A stretch of DNA of 32,322 nucleotides from Bacteroidales bacterium M5 (GTDB lineage Bacteria; Bacteroidota; Bacteroidia; Bacteroidales; Muribaculaceae), in NCBI GenBank assembly GCA_001689535.1, contig LUJP01000011.1:1-32322 (forward strand), written 5' to 3'. A program made the translations under genes and the position numbers. This document shows, one piece after another, positions 1-7,518 of the stretch (position 1 is its first letter; the number at the start of each line of letters is the position of its first letter). A model generated the notes under the pieces. It was not told the DNA's origin. It was given only the letters and a program-made list of their open reading frames with translations, and did no database searches.

Positions 1-1
1 A

Positions 2-39
2 CTGCCTAACTTCGTTGTTAGACAGCCTCGTTTTTTTTT
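2..39 (+). terminator. probable intrinsic terminator at the left edge
   Basis: Two 9-nt arms (2-10 and 17-25, with one G-T wobble) flank a 6-nt loop. Five bases later comes a run of nine T (31-39). Read on the plus strand this would end a gene lying left of the window. It could also slow transcription leaving miaB on the minus strand. The 5-nt gap between stem and T-run, and the window edge, make the full stem uncertain. Confidence 0.4.
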
Positions 40-73
40 GTTTTCAATATCTGTGACTTGTCGGGAGGACGGC

Positions 74-1429
74 TTATTCGGCGATGAGGGTGGCGGAGGT
101 GGCGGAGGCTATCTTCACGCACACGGTCTGGCCCACCTTGTAGTCGCGGCGCGGGAGTACCACGGTCTTGTTCTGGGGCGTGCGGCCCACCATCTGCTCG
201 CGGCTCCGGCGTGCCACGCCCTCAATAAGCACTTCCACATCGCGGCCTATCTCAGCGCGGTGTGAGGCAAGCGAAAGCTCATTCTGCAGGGCTATCATGC
301 GGTTGAGGCGGTCAATCTTCACCTCTTCATCCACATTGTCGGGCAGATGCTTCGAGGCCATGGTGCCCGGGCGCTCCGAATATTTGAACATAAACGAAGC
401 GTCGAATCCCACTTCGCGCATAAGCGAGAGCGTCTGCTGGAAATCTTCCTCGGTCTCTCCATGGAAGCCCGTGAACAGGTCGCTGGTTATGGCGCAGTCC
501 GGGATAATGCGGCGTATGGCGGCCACGCGGTCCAGATACCACTCGCGGGTATAATGGCGGTTCATGGCCTTTAGCACACTGTCGCTACCGCTCTGCACGG
601 GCAAATGTATGTGGCGGCAGATATTGGGATGTGAGGCGATGGCATGCAGGATATCGTCGGTCATATCCTTGGGGTGAGAAGTGGTGAAGCGCACACGCAT
701 GTCGGGAGCAGCCTCGGCCACCAGCCGCAACAGCGCGGCGAAATCGGTCACCGTGCCGTCGGCCGGATCGGTATAGCGGTAAGAATTCACGTTCTGACCC
801 AGAAGAGTCACCTCGCGGTAGTTCTTGGCGCGGAGGTCGGCAAGCTCGTTGAGTATGCTGCGAACCTCGCGCGAGCGCTCGCGTCCGCGGGTGTAAGGCA
901 CAATACAGTAGGAGCAGAAATTATTGCAGCCGCGCATTATGCTTATGAAGCCGCTCACCGTATTGCCCGGCAGACGCACCGGAATCACGTCGCGGTAGGT
1001 CTCGGTGGTGCTCAGCTCCACGTTGATGGCTTTCTGACCGGCCTCCACCGAGGCAATAAGCCCGGGAAGGTCGAGATAGCTGTCGGGGCCTGCCACCAGA
1101 TCCACGCCGTGGTTGGCTATCAGGTCGTCCTTCACGCGCTCGGCCATGCATCCTATCACGCCTATTATCAGTCCCCGCCCGCGGCGTTTGCGACGCAGAG
1201 AATTGAGAAACTGCAGGCGTCCGAGTATCTTCTGCTCGGCGTTGTCGCGTATCGAGCATGTGTTCAGAAACACGGCATCGGCCTGTTCAATATCATCACA
1301 CAGCGAATAGCCGGCCATATCCATTATCGAGGCCACCACTTCGGTATCGGCCACGTTCATCTGGCAGCCGTAGGTTTCTATAAGGAGGCGACGCGGAGCG
1401 TGGCCGAAGTTATTGTCTGTTTCAGGCAT
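74..1429 (-). CDS. miaB: tRNA-2-methylthio-N6-dimethylallyladenosine synthase MiaB
   Basis: A radical SAM methylthiotransferase that adds the 2-methylthio group to i6A37 of tRNAs reading UNN codons; it is cytosolic and carries two 4Fe-4S clusters. In 451 residues the N-terminal UPF0004 domain has cluster cysteines C22 (GCQMN), C58 (NTCSIR) and C94 (GCMAER). The radical SAM motif CxxxCxxC is C168, C172 and C175 (RGCNNFCSYCIVPYTRG). A TRAM-like C-terminal region with basic residues follows. I chose the ATG at 1429 over the one at 1459: the protein then begins MPETDNN shortly before the conserved domain, and the upstream in-frame codons look like leader. It is divergent from the gene at 1525. 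The length and motifs are those of a normal, intact MiaB. Confidence 0.96.
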   Translation of the reverse strand: MPETDNNFGHAPRRLLIETYGCQMNVADTEVVASIMDMAGYSLCDDIEQADAVFLNTCSIRDNAEQKILGRLQFLNSLRRKRRGRGLIIGVIGCMAERVKDDLIANHGVDLVAGPDSYLDLPGLIASVEAGQKAINVELSTTETYRDVIPVRLPGNTVSGFISIMRGCNNFCSYCIVPYTRGRERSREVRSILNELADLRAKNYREVTLLGQNVNSYRYTDPADGTVTDFAALLRLVAEAAPDMRVRFTTSHPKDMTDDILHAIASHPNICRHIHLPVQSGSDSVLKAMNRHYTREWYLDRVAAIRRIIPDCAITSDLFTGFHGETEEDFQQTLSLMREVGFDASFMFKYSERPGTMASKHLPDNVDEEVKIDRLNRMIALQNELSLASHRAEIGRDVEVLIEGVARRSREQMVGRTPQNKTVVLPRRDYKVGQTVCVKIASATSATLIAE

Positions 1430-1458
1430 AATATATGTTGAGTAACAGCAACTCCACA

Positions 1459-1490
1459 TTTGGAGGTTGCATTATTTTCTACTAATTTTG
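1459..1490 (+). promoter_or_regulatory. Bacteroidetes-type promoter for the 1525 gene
   Basis: TTTG at 1459-1462, a 20-bp spacer, then TAATTTTG at 1483-1490. This matches the Bacteroidetes primary sigma consensus (TTTG, 19-21 bp, TAnnTTTG) exactly. Transcription should begin near 1496, giving a leader of about 30 nt to the ATG at 1525. Confidence 0.75.
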
Positions 1491-1492
1491 CA

Positions 1493-1500
1493 CAAAATTA
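1493..1500 (-). promoter_or_regulatory. probable -7 box of the miaB promoter
   Basis: CAAAATTA on the plus strand reads TAATTTTG on the minus strand, a full match to TAnnTTTG. It points at miaB with a predicted leader of about 55 nt. No clear TTTG -33 box lies 20 bp further upstream, so the call rests on the -7 box and its position. Confidence 0.45.
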
Positions 1501-1524
1501 ATAAAATGGAGTAGAATAGAGCCG

Positions 1525-1959
1525 ATGGATCGTGATATTTTAAAATCGCTTGTGGCGTTTCTCATCACAGGTGCCGCGATACTCGGCCCCACTTTGCTCG
1601 AGTGGCTCAAGCGCAGGATGAAGGCCGACCTGAGAAACCATACTCCTCAGCCCCCACAGCTTTCGCGCATAAAGAGAAAGGCAGCGGAAGTTTCGGCCAC
1701 AAAGCAGCCTAAACCCACCGACCATCGCGAGGCCATGCTCCGCGCTTCGGAGAAAGAAAGCGCCGGTGTAATCTCTGCCGACTCCCACGCCGCCACGATG
1801 CCCGATGCTCCCATTCAGCCCGTGCAGCCGTCAGAAAACGCACCGGCGCGGCATGACACCAGGCATGCACCGGCGGCCGCACCGGCACCGGTCAACAGCC
1901 GTGCAGCAGCCCTGCGCCGCGCGGTGATAGCTGCCGAAGTGCTCCAGCGGAAATTCTGA
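1525..1959 (+). CDS. small single-pass membrane protein of unknown function
   Basis: 144 residues. Residues 8-24 form one hydrophobic segment (LVAFLITGAAILGPTLL), followed at once by a basic stretch (KRRMKADLR) that should stay in the cytosol. Residues 40-120 are low-complexity, rich in Pro, Ala and charged residues, and probably disordered. The last 19 residues form a likely amphipathic helix (ALRRAVIAAEVLQRKF) resembling the C-terminal helix I recall from other small Bacteroidales membrane proteins; that resemblance is from memory. A consensus promoter lies directly upstream, so the gene is likely real and expressed. The CoA-transferase starts 58 bp downstream and may be co-transcribed. I cannot assign a function. 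Confidence 0.7.
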   Translation: MDRDILKSLVAFLITGAAILGPTLLEWLKRRMKADLRNHTPQPPQLSRIKRKAAEVSATKQPKPTDHREAMLRASEKESAGVISADSHAATMPDAPIQPVQPSENAPARHDTRHAPAAAPAPVNSRAAALRRAVIAAEVLQRKF

Positions 1960-2017
1960 CTCCGGCCCGTATCCATGAAAAAATAACCTTAACACAAAAA
2001 AATATAAACGCAATAAT

Positions 2018-3514
2018 ATGGCTTTCCCAATCCTTACGGCACAAGAAGCTGCCGAACTGATAAACCACGATGACAACGTGGGGTTCTCCGGATTCACCGC
2101 CTCAGGCTCCCCGAAAGTTGTCCCCGAAGCTCTCGCCGCCCGCGCCGAGAAACTTCATGCCGAAGGCAAACCATTTAAAATAAATATCTTCACAGGAGCT
2201 TCCACCAACCGGTGGGCCGACGGCGCCCTGGCCAACGCCAACGCTATCAACCGCCGCACTCCCTATCAGAACACCCCCGACCTGCGCAAGCGCATCAACA
2301 GCCACGACGCCCATTATTTCGATCTCCATCTCTCCGAGCTGGCACAGAAATTCCGCTACGGCTTCTATGGCGACCTTGATGTGGCCATTCTCGAAGTGGC
2401 CGAGGTGATGGACAATGGCGAAGTGGTGCTCGGCACCGGTGTGGGCAATGTTCCCACCTTCGTGAGCCGCGCCAAAAAGGTGATTCTTGAGCTCAACGAA
2501 GTGCTGCCCAAGACCCTCTACGGCCTCCACGACATCTATCTGCCCCTGGATCCTCCCCACCGCCGCGAGATACCCATATTCAAGCCCAGCGACCGCATAG
2601 GCTGCCCCACGGTAAAGATCGACCCCGAGAAGATAGTGGCTGTGGTTCACAGCAAGCGCTACGACGGCATTAAAGGCTTCACCGCCCTCGACGACACCAC
2701 ACTGCAGATCGGTGCCAACGTGTGCGGCTTCCTGATTTCCGAGCTCCGCGCCGGGCGTCTTCCCAAGTCGTTCCTTCCCATCCAGTCGGGTGTGGGCAAT
2801 GTGGCCAATGCAGTGCTGTTCGGACTTGGCGACGCCGAGGAGATTCCTCAGTTCGAGATGTACACCGAGGTGATACAGGACGCCGTTATCGAGCTCATGA
2901 AAATGGGCAAGTGCAAATTCGGCTCCACCTGCTCGCTCACTCTCAGCGACGCCACCGAGGCCGAGGTGCTCGGAAACCTCGAGTTCTTCCGCGACAAGCT
3001 CGTGTGCCGTCCCGCCGAAATCTCCAACAATCCCGAAGTTATCCGCCGTCTGGGCGTGATAGCCATGAACACGGCTCTGGAAGCCGACATATTCGGCAAC
3101 ATCAACTCCACCCACGTGGTAGGAACCAAGATGATGAACGGTATAGGCGGCTCGGGCGACTTCACCCGCAACGGCTATCTTTCCATCTTCTCCTGCCCCT
3201 CCGTCACCAAAGGCGGCGTGATAAGCAACATCGTGCCTATGGTATCGCATGTGGACCATTCGGAACACTCCGTCGATATCATCGTGACCGAACAGGGTAT
3301 TGCCGACCTCCGCGGCAAGGATCCCGTGCAGCGTGCCTACGAAATCATCAACAACTGCGCCCATCCGGCCTACCGTCCTCTGCTGCTTGAATACCTCAAG
3401 CTCGGCAAAGGCGGACAGACCCCCCACTCGCTTGAGGCCGCATTCGCATTCCATGTGGCATTCAAGGAATCTGGCGACATGAGCAAAGTCGACTGGAGCC
3501 GCTACGGTTTCTGA
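2018..3514 (+). CDS. acetyl-CoA hydrolase/transferase family protein, succinate-type CoA-transferase
   Basis: A class I CoA-transferase of the Ach1/AarC/ScpC group (498 residues, the usual length). It moves CoA between acyl-CoA and carboxylates, such as propionyl-CoA or acetyl-CoA and succinate, through a glutamyl-CoA thioester. The N-terminal half holds the GASTNRWADGAL region. The C-terminal half has GVGNVANAVLFGL near residue 265, the probable catalytic Glu284 (YTEVIQDAVIEL), and the late motif VTEQGIADLRGKDP. In Bacteroidales this enzyme typically closes the succinate-to-propionate route; which acyl group is used here is inferred. A strong hairpin follows the stop. No other propionate-pathway gene lies in the window. 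A 493-residue open frame on the opposite strand is a shadow caused by GC-rich codon use. Confidence 0.93.
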   Translation: MAFPILTAQEAAELINHDDNVGFSGFTASGSPKVVPEALAARAEKLHAEGKPFKINIFTGASTNRWADGALANANAINRRTPYQNTPDLRKRINSHDAHYFDLHLSELAQKFRYGFYGDLDVAILEVAEVMDNGEVVLGTGVGNVPTFVSRAKKVILELNEVLPKTLYGLHDIYLPLDPPHRREIPIFKPSDRIGCPTVKIDPEKIVAVVHSKRYDGIKGFTALDDTTLQIGANVCGFLISELRAGRLPKSFLPIQSGVGNVANAVLFGLGDAEEIPQFEMYTEVIQDAVIELMKMGKCKFGSTCSLTLSDATEAEVLGNLEFFRDKLVCRPAEISNNPEVIRRLGVIAMNTALEADIFGNINSTHVVGTKMMNGIGGSGDFTRNGYLSIFSCPSVTKGGVISNIVPMVSHVDHSEHSVDIIVTEQGIADLRGKDPVQRAYEIINNCAHPAYRPLLLEYLKLGKGGQTPHSLEAAFAFHVAFKESGDMSKVDWSRYGF

Positions 3515-3550
3515 TTCCAACATTGGCAAAAGATTTGACTTCCTTATACT

Positions 3551-3581
3551 GAGGGCGCGCATCCATGCGATGCGCGCCCTC
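3551..3581 (+). terminator. hairpin terminator after the CoA-transferase
   Basis: Perfect 12-bp arms (3551-3562 and 3570-3581) around a 7-nt loop lie 36 bp after the stop. The following bases (AACGTTTATT) are only modestly T-rich. Confidence 0.6.
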
Positions 3582-3601
3582 AACGTTTATTGGAGATGCT
3601 A

Positions 3602-3696
3602 CTGGGAGCGTCGGCCTCCGGCCGTCGTGAAATAAAAATGGCCGTCGTGAATAAAATCAGCGGGAGGTGCGGACGGCCGGAGGCCGACCTTCCCAG
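3602..3696. repeat. long intergenic inverted repeat with CTGGGA ends (copy A)
   Basis: Two 25-bp arms (3602-3626 and 3672-3696) are inverted copies with two mismatches, each ending in CTGGGA at the outer side and carrying GTCGGCCTCCGGCCGTC inside. The arm's inner part (GGCCTCCGGCC) is itself near-palindromic. The 45-bp centre holds a second GGCCGTCGTGAA. A related element lies at 11119-11200. It has no coding potential and looks like a dispersed non-autonomous repeat. Confidence 0.8.
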
Positions 3697-3742
3697 TCGA
3701 GGATTTTTTAACACAAAATAGTTCTATTTGCAATAGTTTGTG

Positions 3743-3750
3743 TAAATTTG
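3743..3750 (+). promoter_or_regulatory. possible -7 box for the S8 protease gene
   Basis: TAAATTTG matches TAnnTTTG and lies 45 bp before the ATG at 3795. TTTG tetramers occur at 3727 and 3737, but not at the usual 19-21 bp spacing, so support is partial. Confidence 0.35.
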
Positions 3751-3794
3751 AAGCCAATAATCCAATTTGACGGTTTAATCCAACTTGAAGGCGC

Positions 3795-6029
3795 ATGAAG
3801 AAACTTCTACTCCCGATTTCACTTCTCATTCTGGGCATGATGCCGGCGGCAGCCCAGAAAATCAATCCCAAGGGCCGCATAATCCTTGAGGAAATACGCA
3901 TGTCGCGTACCGACCCATCGATGCAAAGCACTCTCTCCGTAAAGCCCGGTGAACAGGTGCGCGCCCTCATCACACTTAACCCCGGCTACGGCCCGTCGGC
4001 GCTTACCTCCACGGGATTCGTCGAGGTGACAGCCACAATAGGCGACATCTGCGTGGCCCTTTTCCCGATTGACCGCGCCGAGGAGGTGGCTGAACTCCGT
4101 GAGGTGAAGTCCGTGAGCTTCGGCGACGAGCTGCGCCCCACGCTTGACTTCGCCCGCCCCTCGGGAAAAGTCAGCGAAGTGCAGAACGGATTTACCTACA
4201 ACGGCCAGACCATGAGCTTCGACGGCACCGGAGTGGTGCTCGGAATGATGGATATAGGTCTGGAACCCAATCATGTCAACTTCAAGAACACCGACGGAAC
4301 CACCCGCATACAGCGCGCATGGAATTTCACAGGCACTGACGGCACAAACGTGACCGAATATACCGCCTCCAACATCCGCTCCTTCACTACCGACACCGAC
4401 AAGGAAACCCACGGCACCCACGTGGCCGGTATAATGGCGGGCGGTTACAAAGGCACCGGCACAGTGGCATATCTGGATGTAGCTGAACAACCAACAGGAG
4501 GATTTGACGGTCACTTCAATTTGGACGAGATGAATGTGCCTTATTACGGTGTGTCCACCAATTCCGATCTCGCGCTGGCTGTCGGTACGCTCACTACTCC
4601 CAACATCATACAGGCTGTAAGCAATATCATCACTTATGCCGAATCGCAGAATAAGCCTGTAGCCGTCAACCTATCGCTCGGCAGCAACAGCGGACCTCAC
4701 GACGGAACCGATGCATATTCAAAAGCCCTTTCAGAGCTTGGAAAGCGCGGAATAATCGTCATGGCCGCAGGCAACGAGGGAGACCAGGATATATCCATCA
4801 AGAAAACTCTCGGATCCTCGGGTAACAACGCATATCTGCGTACCTTCCCATACGCTTCCGACGCTATAAACGGCATCGTGGACCTCTGGGGCTCCGACAA
4901 TTCTGTAGTGACATTATCTGTAGGCCTCTATTCATTCTCCACCAGGAAGTTCACTCCCGTCTTCACTCTCAACGGCGCCAATCAGAAAGGAACCACCGCA
5001 AACAAAACCGCTTTCACATCGGAATACAACGGCTCGGTTGTCGCGTACTCCTCTCTGGATCCGAACAACAATCGTTATGAAGTGCTGATGCAGTTCAATA
5101 GCGTGAGCCGTAAGTCCTCGGCATCACAGTATATCGCTATAGAAGCGACCGGTAACAGCGGAAACACCCTCTATCTCTACGGCAACGACAATGCACTGTT
5201 CTCCAACCGTGCAGGAGGAACAGGAACTACAGCCACAGGCTATACCAAAGGTTCTCCCGCCAACTCCATAAGCGACGCATGCTGCGCCGCCAATATCCTT
5301 TCCGTAGGTTCATATAACACCCGTAATGTATGGGGCGTTTTCAACAAGAATGATGAAGGGGGAATTTATGGCTTCAACGGATCATTCCCCGTGGGCGATA
5401 TTTCCGGATTCTCAAGCTACGGCACATCGTTCCAGGGTACGAAACTGCCGCTGGTATGTGCGCCCGGCGCAGGTATAATTTCAAGTGTAAACCGCTATAA
5501 CGTGGCTGCCGAAGGTTCGGAGATACTGATGTCGGCCAGGGCAGCCAACGGCGCACTGACCGACTACTGGGGCGAACTGCAGGGCACATCGATGGCCTGC
5601 CCGTTTGTCACCGGCACCGTGGGACTGTGGTTGCAGGCCGATCCCGCGCTCACATTCGATCAGGTGCTTGAGACCATAAACAAGAGCTCAGTGGCCCAGA
5701 CAACCGTCCCCGAGAGATGGGGCGCAGGCAAAATCGACGCTTTGGCAGGCATTAAATATGTGCTCGACAAGAAGGCAGCCATCGGCAGCGTGTTTGAGGA
5801 CGAGGACCAGCGCCTTGTGCTCACTCCCGGCTCTGGCAGCTGCAACGTATATGTGGCCGGTGCATCGCGTATGACCCTCAGCCTCGTCGACCTCCAGGGA
5901 CGCGCTCTGCGCACCATCGAGGTGTCGGGCGACAACGCCGACATATCCACCGACGGCCTCACAGGCATCTACGTGGTGGAAGCCGTGACTGATCTCGGCC
6001 GCTTCGCCCGCAAGGCCGTGCTCCGATAA
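3795..6029 (+). CDS. secreted S8 (subtilisin-like) serine protease with T9SS-like C-terminal domain
   Basis: 744 residues. A signal peptide (1-20, ending AAAQ) is followed by an N-terminal region of about 120 residues that may act as a propeptide. The catalytic triad is visible: Asp153 in MMDIGLEPNH (an Ile where Thr or Ser is usual after the Asp), His206 in ETHGTHVAG and Ser599 in GTSMACP. A long insert between His and Ser (about residues 340-480) probably forms a beta-rich domain. The last 75 residues or so (about 668-744) are a small beta-sandwich ending GIYVVEAVTDLGRFARKAVLR-like. That pattern resembles the type A sorting signal of the Bacteroidetes type IX secretion system, so the enzyme is probably exported to the surface or medium. 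Its substrate is unknown. It appears monocistronic, flanked by repeats on both sides. Confidence 0.9.
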   Translation: MKKLLLPISLLILGMMPAAAQKINPKGRIILEEIRMSRTDPSMQSTLSVKPGEQVRALITLNPGYGPSALTSTGFVEVTATIGDICVALFPIDRAEEVAELREVKSVSFGDELRPTLDFARPSGKVSEVQNGFTYNGQTMSFDGTGVVLGMMDIGLEPNHVNFKNTDGTTRIQRAWNFTGTDGTNVTEYTASNIRSFTTDTDKETHGTHVAGIMAGGYKGTGTVAYLDVAEQPTGGFDGHFNLDEMNVPYYGVSTNSDLALAVGTLTTPNIIQAVSNIITYAESQNKPVAVNLSLGSNSGPHDGTDAYSKALSELGKRGIIVMAAGNEGDQDISIKKTLGSSGNNAYLRTFPYASDAINGIVDLWGSDNSVVTLSVGLYSFSTRKFTPVFTLNGANQKGTTANKTAFTSEYNGSVVAYSSLDPNNNRYEVLMQFNSVSRKSSASQYIAIEATGNSGNTLYLYGNDNALFSNRAGGTGTTATGYTKGSPANSISDACCAANILSVGSYNTRNVWGVFNKNDEGGIYGFNGSFPVGDISGFSSYGTSFQGTKLPLVCAPGAGIISSVNRYNVAAEGSEILMSARAANGALTDYWGELQGTSMACPFVTGTVGLWLQADPALTFDQVLETINKSSVAQTTVPERWGAGKIDALAGIKYVLDKKAAIGSVFEDEDQRLVLTPGSGSCNVYVAGASRMTLSLVDLQGRALRTIEVSGDNADISTDGLTGIYVVEAVTDLGRFARKAVLR

Positions 6030-6063
6030 TCGGTTACTGATCAAATTGCTTATTAAATTAATA

Positions 6064-6147
6064 TGTAGGGATGCTCCCCGGAGCATCCGCTGAAAATATA
6101 TACATACTCTCATTCATCCGACGGATGCACCGGGGTGCATCCCTACA
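6064..6147. repeat. REP-like pair of hairpins in inverted orientation
   Basis: Two 26-bp elements (6064-6089 and 6122-6147) are inverted copies, each starting TGTAGGGATGC at its outer end. Each is also a hairpin by itself, with 9-bp stems (GGATGCTCC/GGAGCATCC and GGATGCACC/GGTGCATCC). The bases that differ between copies change on both sides of the stem, so pairing is kept. The spacer is AT-rich. This layout is like enterobacterial REP pairs (BIMEs). It sits between the protease stop and the DUF4494 gene and could also act as a terminator. Confidence 0.75.
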
Positions 6148-6210
6148 ATCAGGCAACGGCACGTCCGGAGCCGATGGGTGAATGACAATCAATGAAAAGA
6201 AAAACAGACA

Positions 6211-6696
6211 ATGGCAAACTGGTTTGAATGTAAAGTCCGCTACGACAAAATGATGGAAAACGGGGTAGTAAAGAAAGTCAACGAACCCTATCTGGTTGAC
6301 GCCCTGTCGTTCACAGAGGCTGAGGCCCGCATCATAGAGGAGCAGACACCCTTTATATCCGGCGACTTCTCGGTAAGCGCCGTGAAACGCACCAAGATCT
6401 CCGAAATATTCCGCGATGACAGCGCCGACAAATGGTATCTGGCCAAGGTGGCGTTCATAACCATCGACGAGAAGACAGCCGTGGAGAAACGCTCCGTCAC
6501 CACCATGCTTGTGGCCGGAAGCGACTTCAAGGGCGCATACGAAAACTTCAACGAAGGCATGAAGGGAACGCTGGCCGACTTCGACCTTGTGTCGCTCTCG
6601 GAGACACCCATAATGGATGTCTACGCCGCCAACCTCTCAGGCAAGCATCCGTCGGCTCCCACAGCCGCCGAAGTTGTGGCAAAAGAAGCCGAATGA
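6211..6696 (+). CDS. DUF4494 domain-containing protein
   Basis: 161 residues, opening MANWFECKVRYDKMMENG, the typical start of the Bacteroidetes DUF4494 family as I recall it. It has no signal peptide or membrane segment; it is a mixed alpha/beta cytosolic protein with alternating charged strands (VKRTKISEIF, KWYLAKVAFITID). The C-terminal 15 residues are an Ala/Glu-rich tail. The function of the family is not known. The stop codon overlaps the start of the YggS gene (ATGA), which argues for translational coupling of the two, a pairing that may hint at amino acid or cofactor metabolism. Confidence 0.85.
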   Translation: MANWFECKVRYDKMMENGVVKKVNEPYLVDALSFTEAEARIIEEQTPFISGDFSVSAVKRTKISEIFRDDSADKWYLAKVAFITIDEKTAVEKRSVTTMLVAGSDFKGAYENFNEGMKGTLADFDLVSLSETPIMDVYAANLSGKHPSAPTAAEVVAKEAE

Positions 6697-7406
6697 TGGC
6701 AGCCGACACGATAGCGGAGCGCATTGAGGCCGTGCGCCGCGAGCTTCCGCCGGAAGTGGAGCTGGTGGCGGTGTCGAAATTCCATCCCATGTCGGCCCTT
6801 GCCGAAGCCTACGGAGCCGGACAGCGCGTGTTCGGCGAAAGTCGGGTGCAGGAGCTGAAATCGAAGGTTGCCGCCACGCTCGCCGGCGAAATGGCTCCGG
6901 GAGCTCCGGTGCCCGATGATGTGCGCTGGCATTTCATCGGTCATCTTCAGCGTAATAAGGTGCGGCAGCTGCTTGCGTTACGCCCCGCGCTGATAGAGAG
7001 CGTGGATTCCACGGAGTTGTTGGAGCTGATTGACTCGGAAGCCGCCCGGCTGGGCATAATCCAGCCCGTGCTGCTTCAGGCCCATGTGGCCCGGGAGGAA
7101 ACCAAGACCGGCTTCAGCCCCGAGGAAATGCTTGAATACTTCGCAGAGCGGAAATTCGAGAATCTCCGCGCCACGCATATCTGCGGACTGATGGGAATGG
7201 CCTCGAACACCGACGATACGGAGCGCGTGCGCCAGGACTTCGCCACACTCAGCAGCCTCAAGCGGCAGATCGAGGAGATGTGTCCCGACCTGCGCGGATT
7301 TTCCATCCTGAGCATGGGCATGAGCCACGACCGCGGCATCGCCGTGGAGGAGGGTTCGACCATGGTGAGGATAGGCACCGACATATTCGGCGAACGCGAA
7401 TACTGA
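6693..7406 (+). CDS. YggS/PROSC family PLP-binding homeostasis protein
   Basis: A pyridoxal-phosphate-binding protein of the alanine-racemase-like fold that buffers PLP and affects amino acid and keto acid pools; it has no established enzyme reaction. The PLP lysine is K29 in ELVAVSKFHP. The phosphate-binding C-terminal motif MGMSHDRGIAVEEGSTMVRIGTDIFGER-like is complete (about residues 206-233), and WHFIGHLQRNKVR is the family's central signature. The ATG at 6693 overlaps the upstream stop (ATGA); the adjacent ATG at 6696 is equally possible. The open frame reaches further upstream to 6432, but that part runs inside DUF4494 in another frame. At 237 residues the length is normal. Confidence 0.93.
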   Translation: MMAADTIAERIEAVRRELPPEVELVAVSKFHPMSALAEAYGAGQRVFGESRVQELKSKVAATLAGEMAPGAPVPDDVRWHFIGHLQRNKVRQLLALRPALIESVDSTELLELIDSEAARLGIIQPVLLQAHVAREETKTGFSPEEMLEYFAERKFENLRATHICGLMGMASNTDDTERVRQDFATLSSLKRQIEEMCPDLRGFSILSMGMSHDRGIAVEEGSTMVRIGTDIFGEREY

Positions 7407-7518
7407 CCCACATCCAAAAATCCAAAAAATAAGCACCAAAAGCGGCGCATTTTATAAAAAATCGCTAATTTTAAGGCTTGAAACAATAATCAACTAAATA
7501 TAAACCAATCTTTTTATC

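Noticed and set aside
644..1441. 265-residue open frame antisense to miaB
   Set aside because: An antisense shadow of a fully motif-supported MiaB.
2102..3583. 493-residue open frame antisense to the CoA-transferase
   Set aside because: It mirrors the codon bias of the sense gene, has a His/Gly/Val-rich composition without domains, and the sense strand encodes a clear enzyme.
7466..7473. TAATTTTA as the MFS promoter -7 box
   Set aside because: The last base mismatches TAnnTTTG and no -33 TTTG lies at 19-21 bp; too weak to list as a feature.
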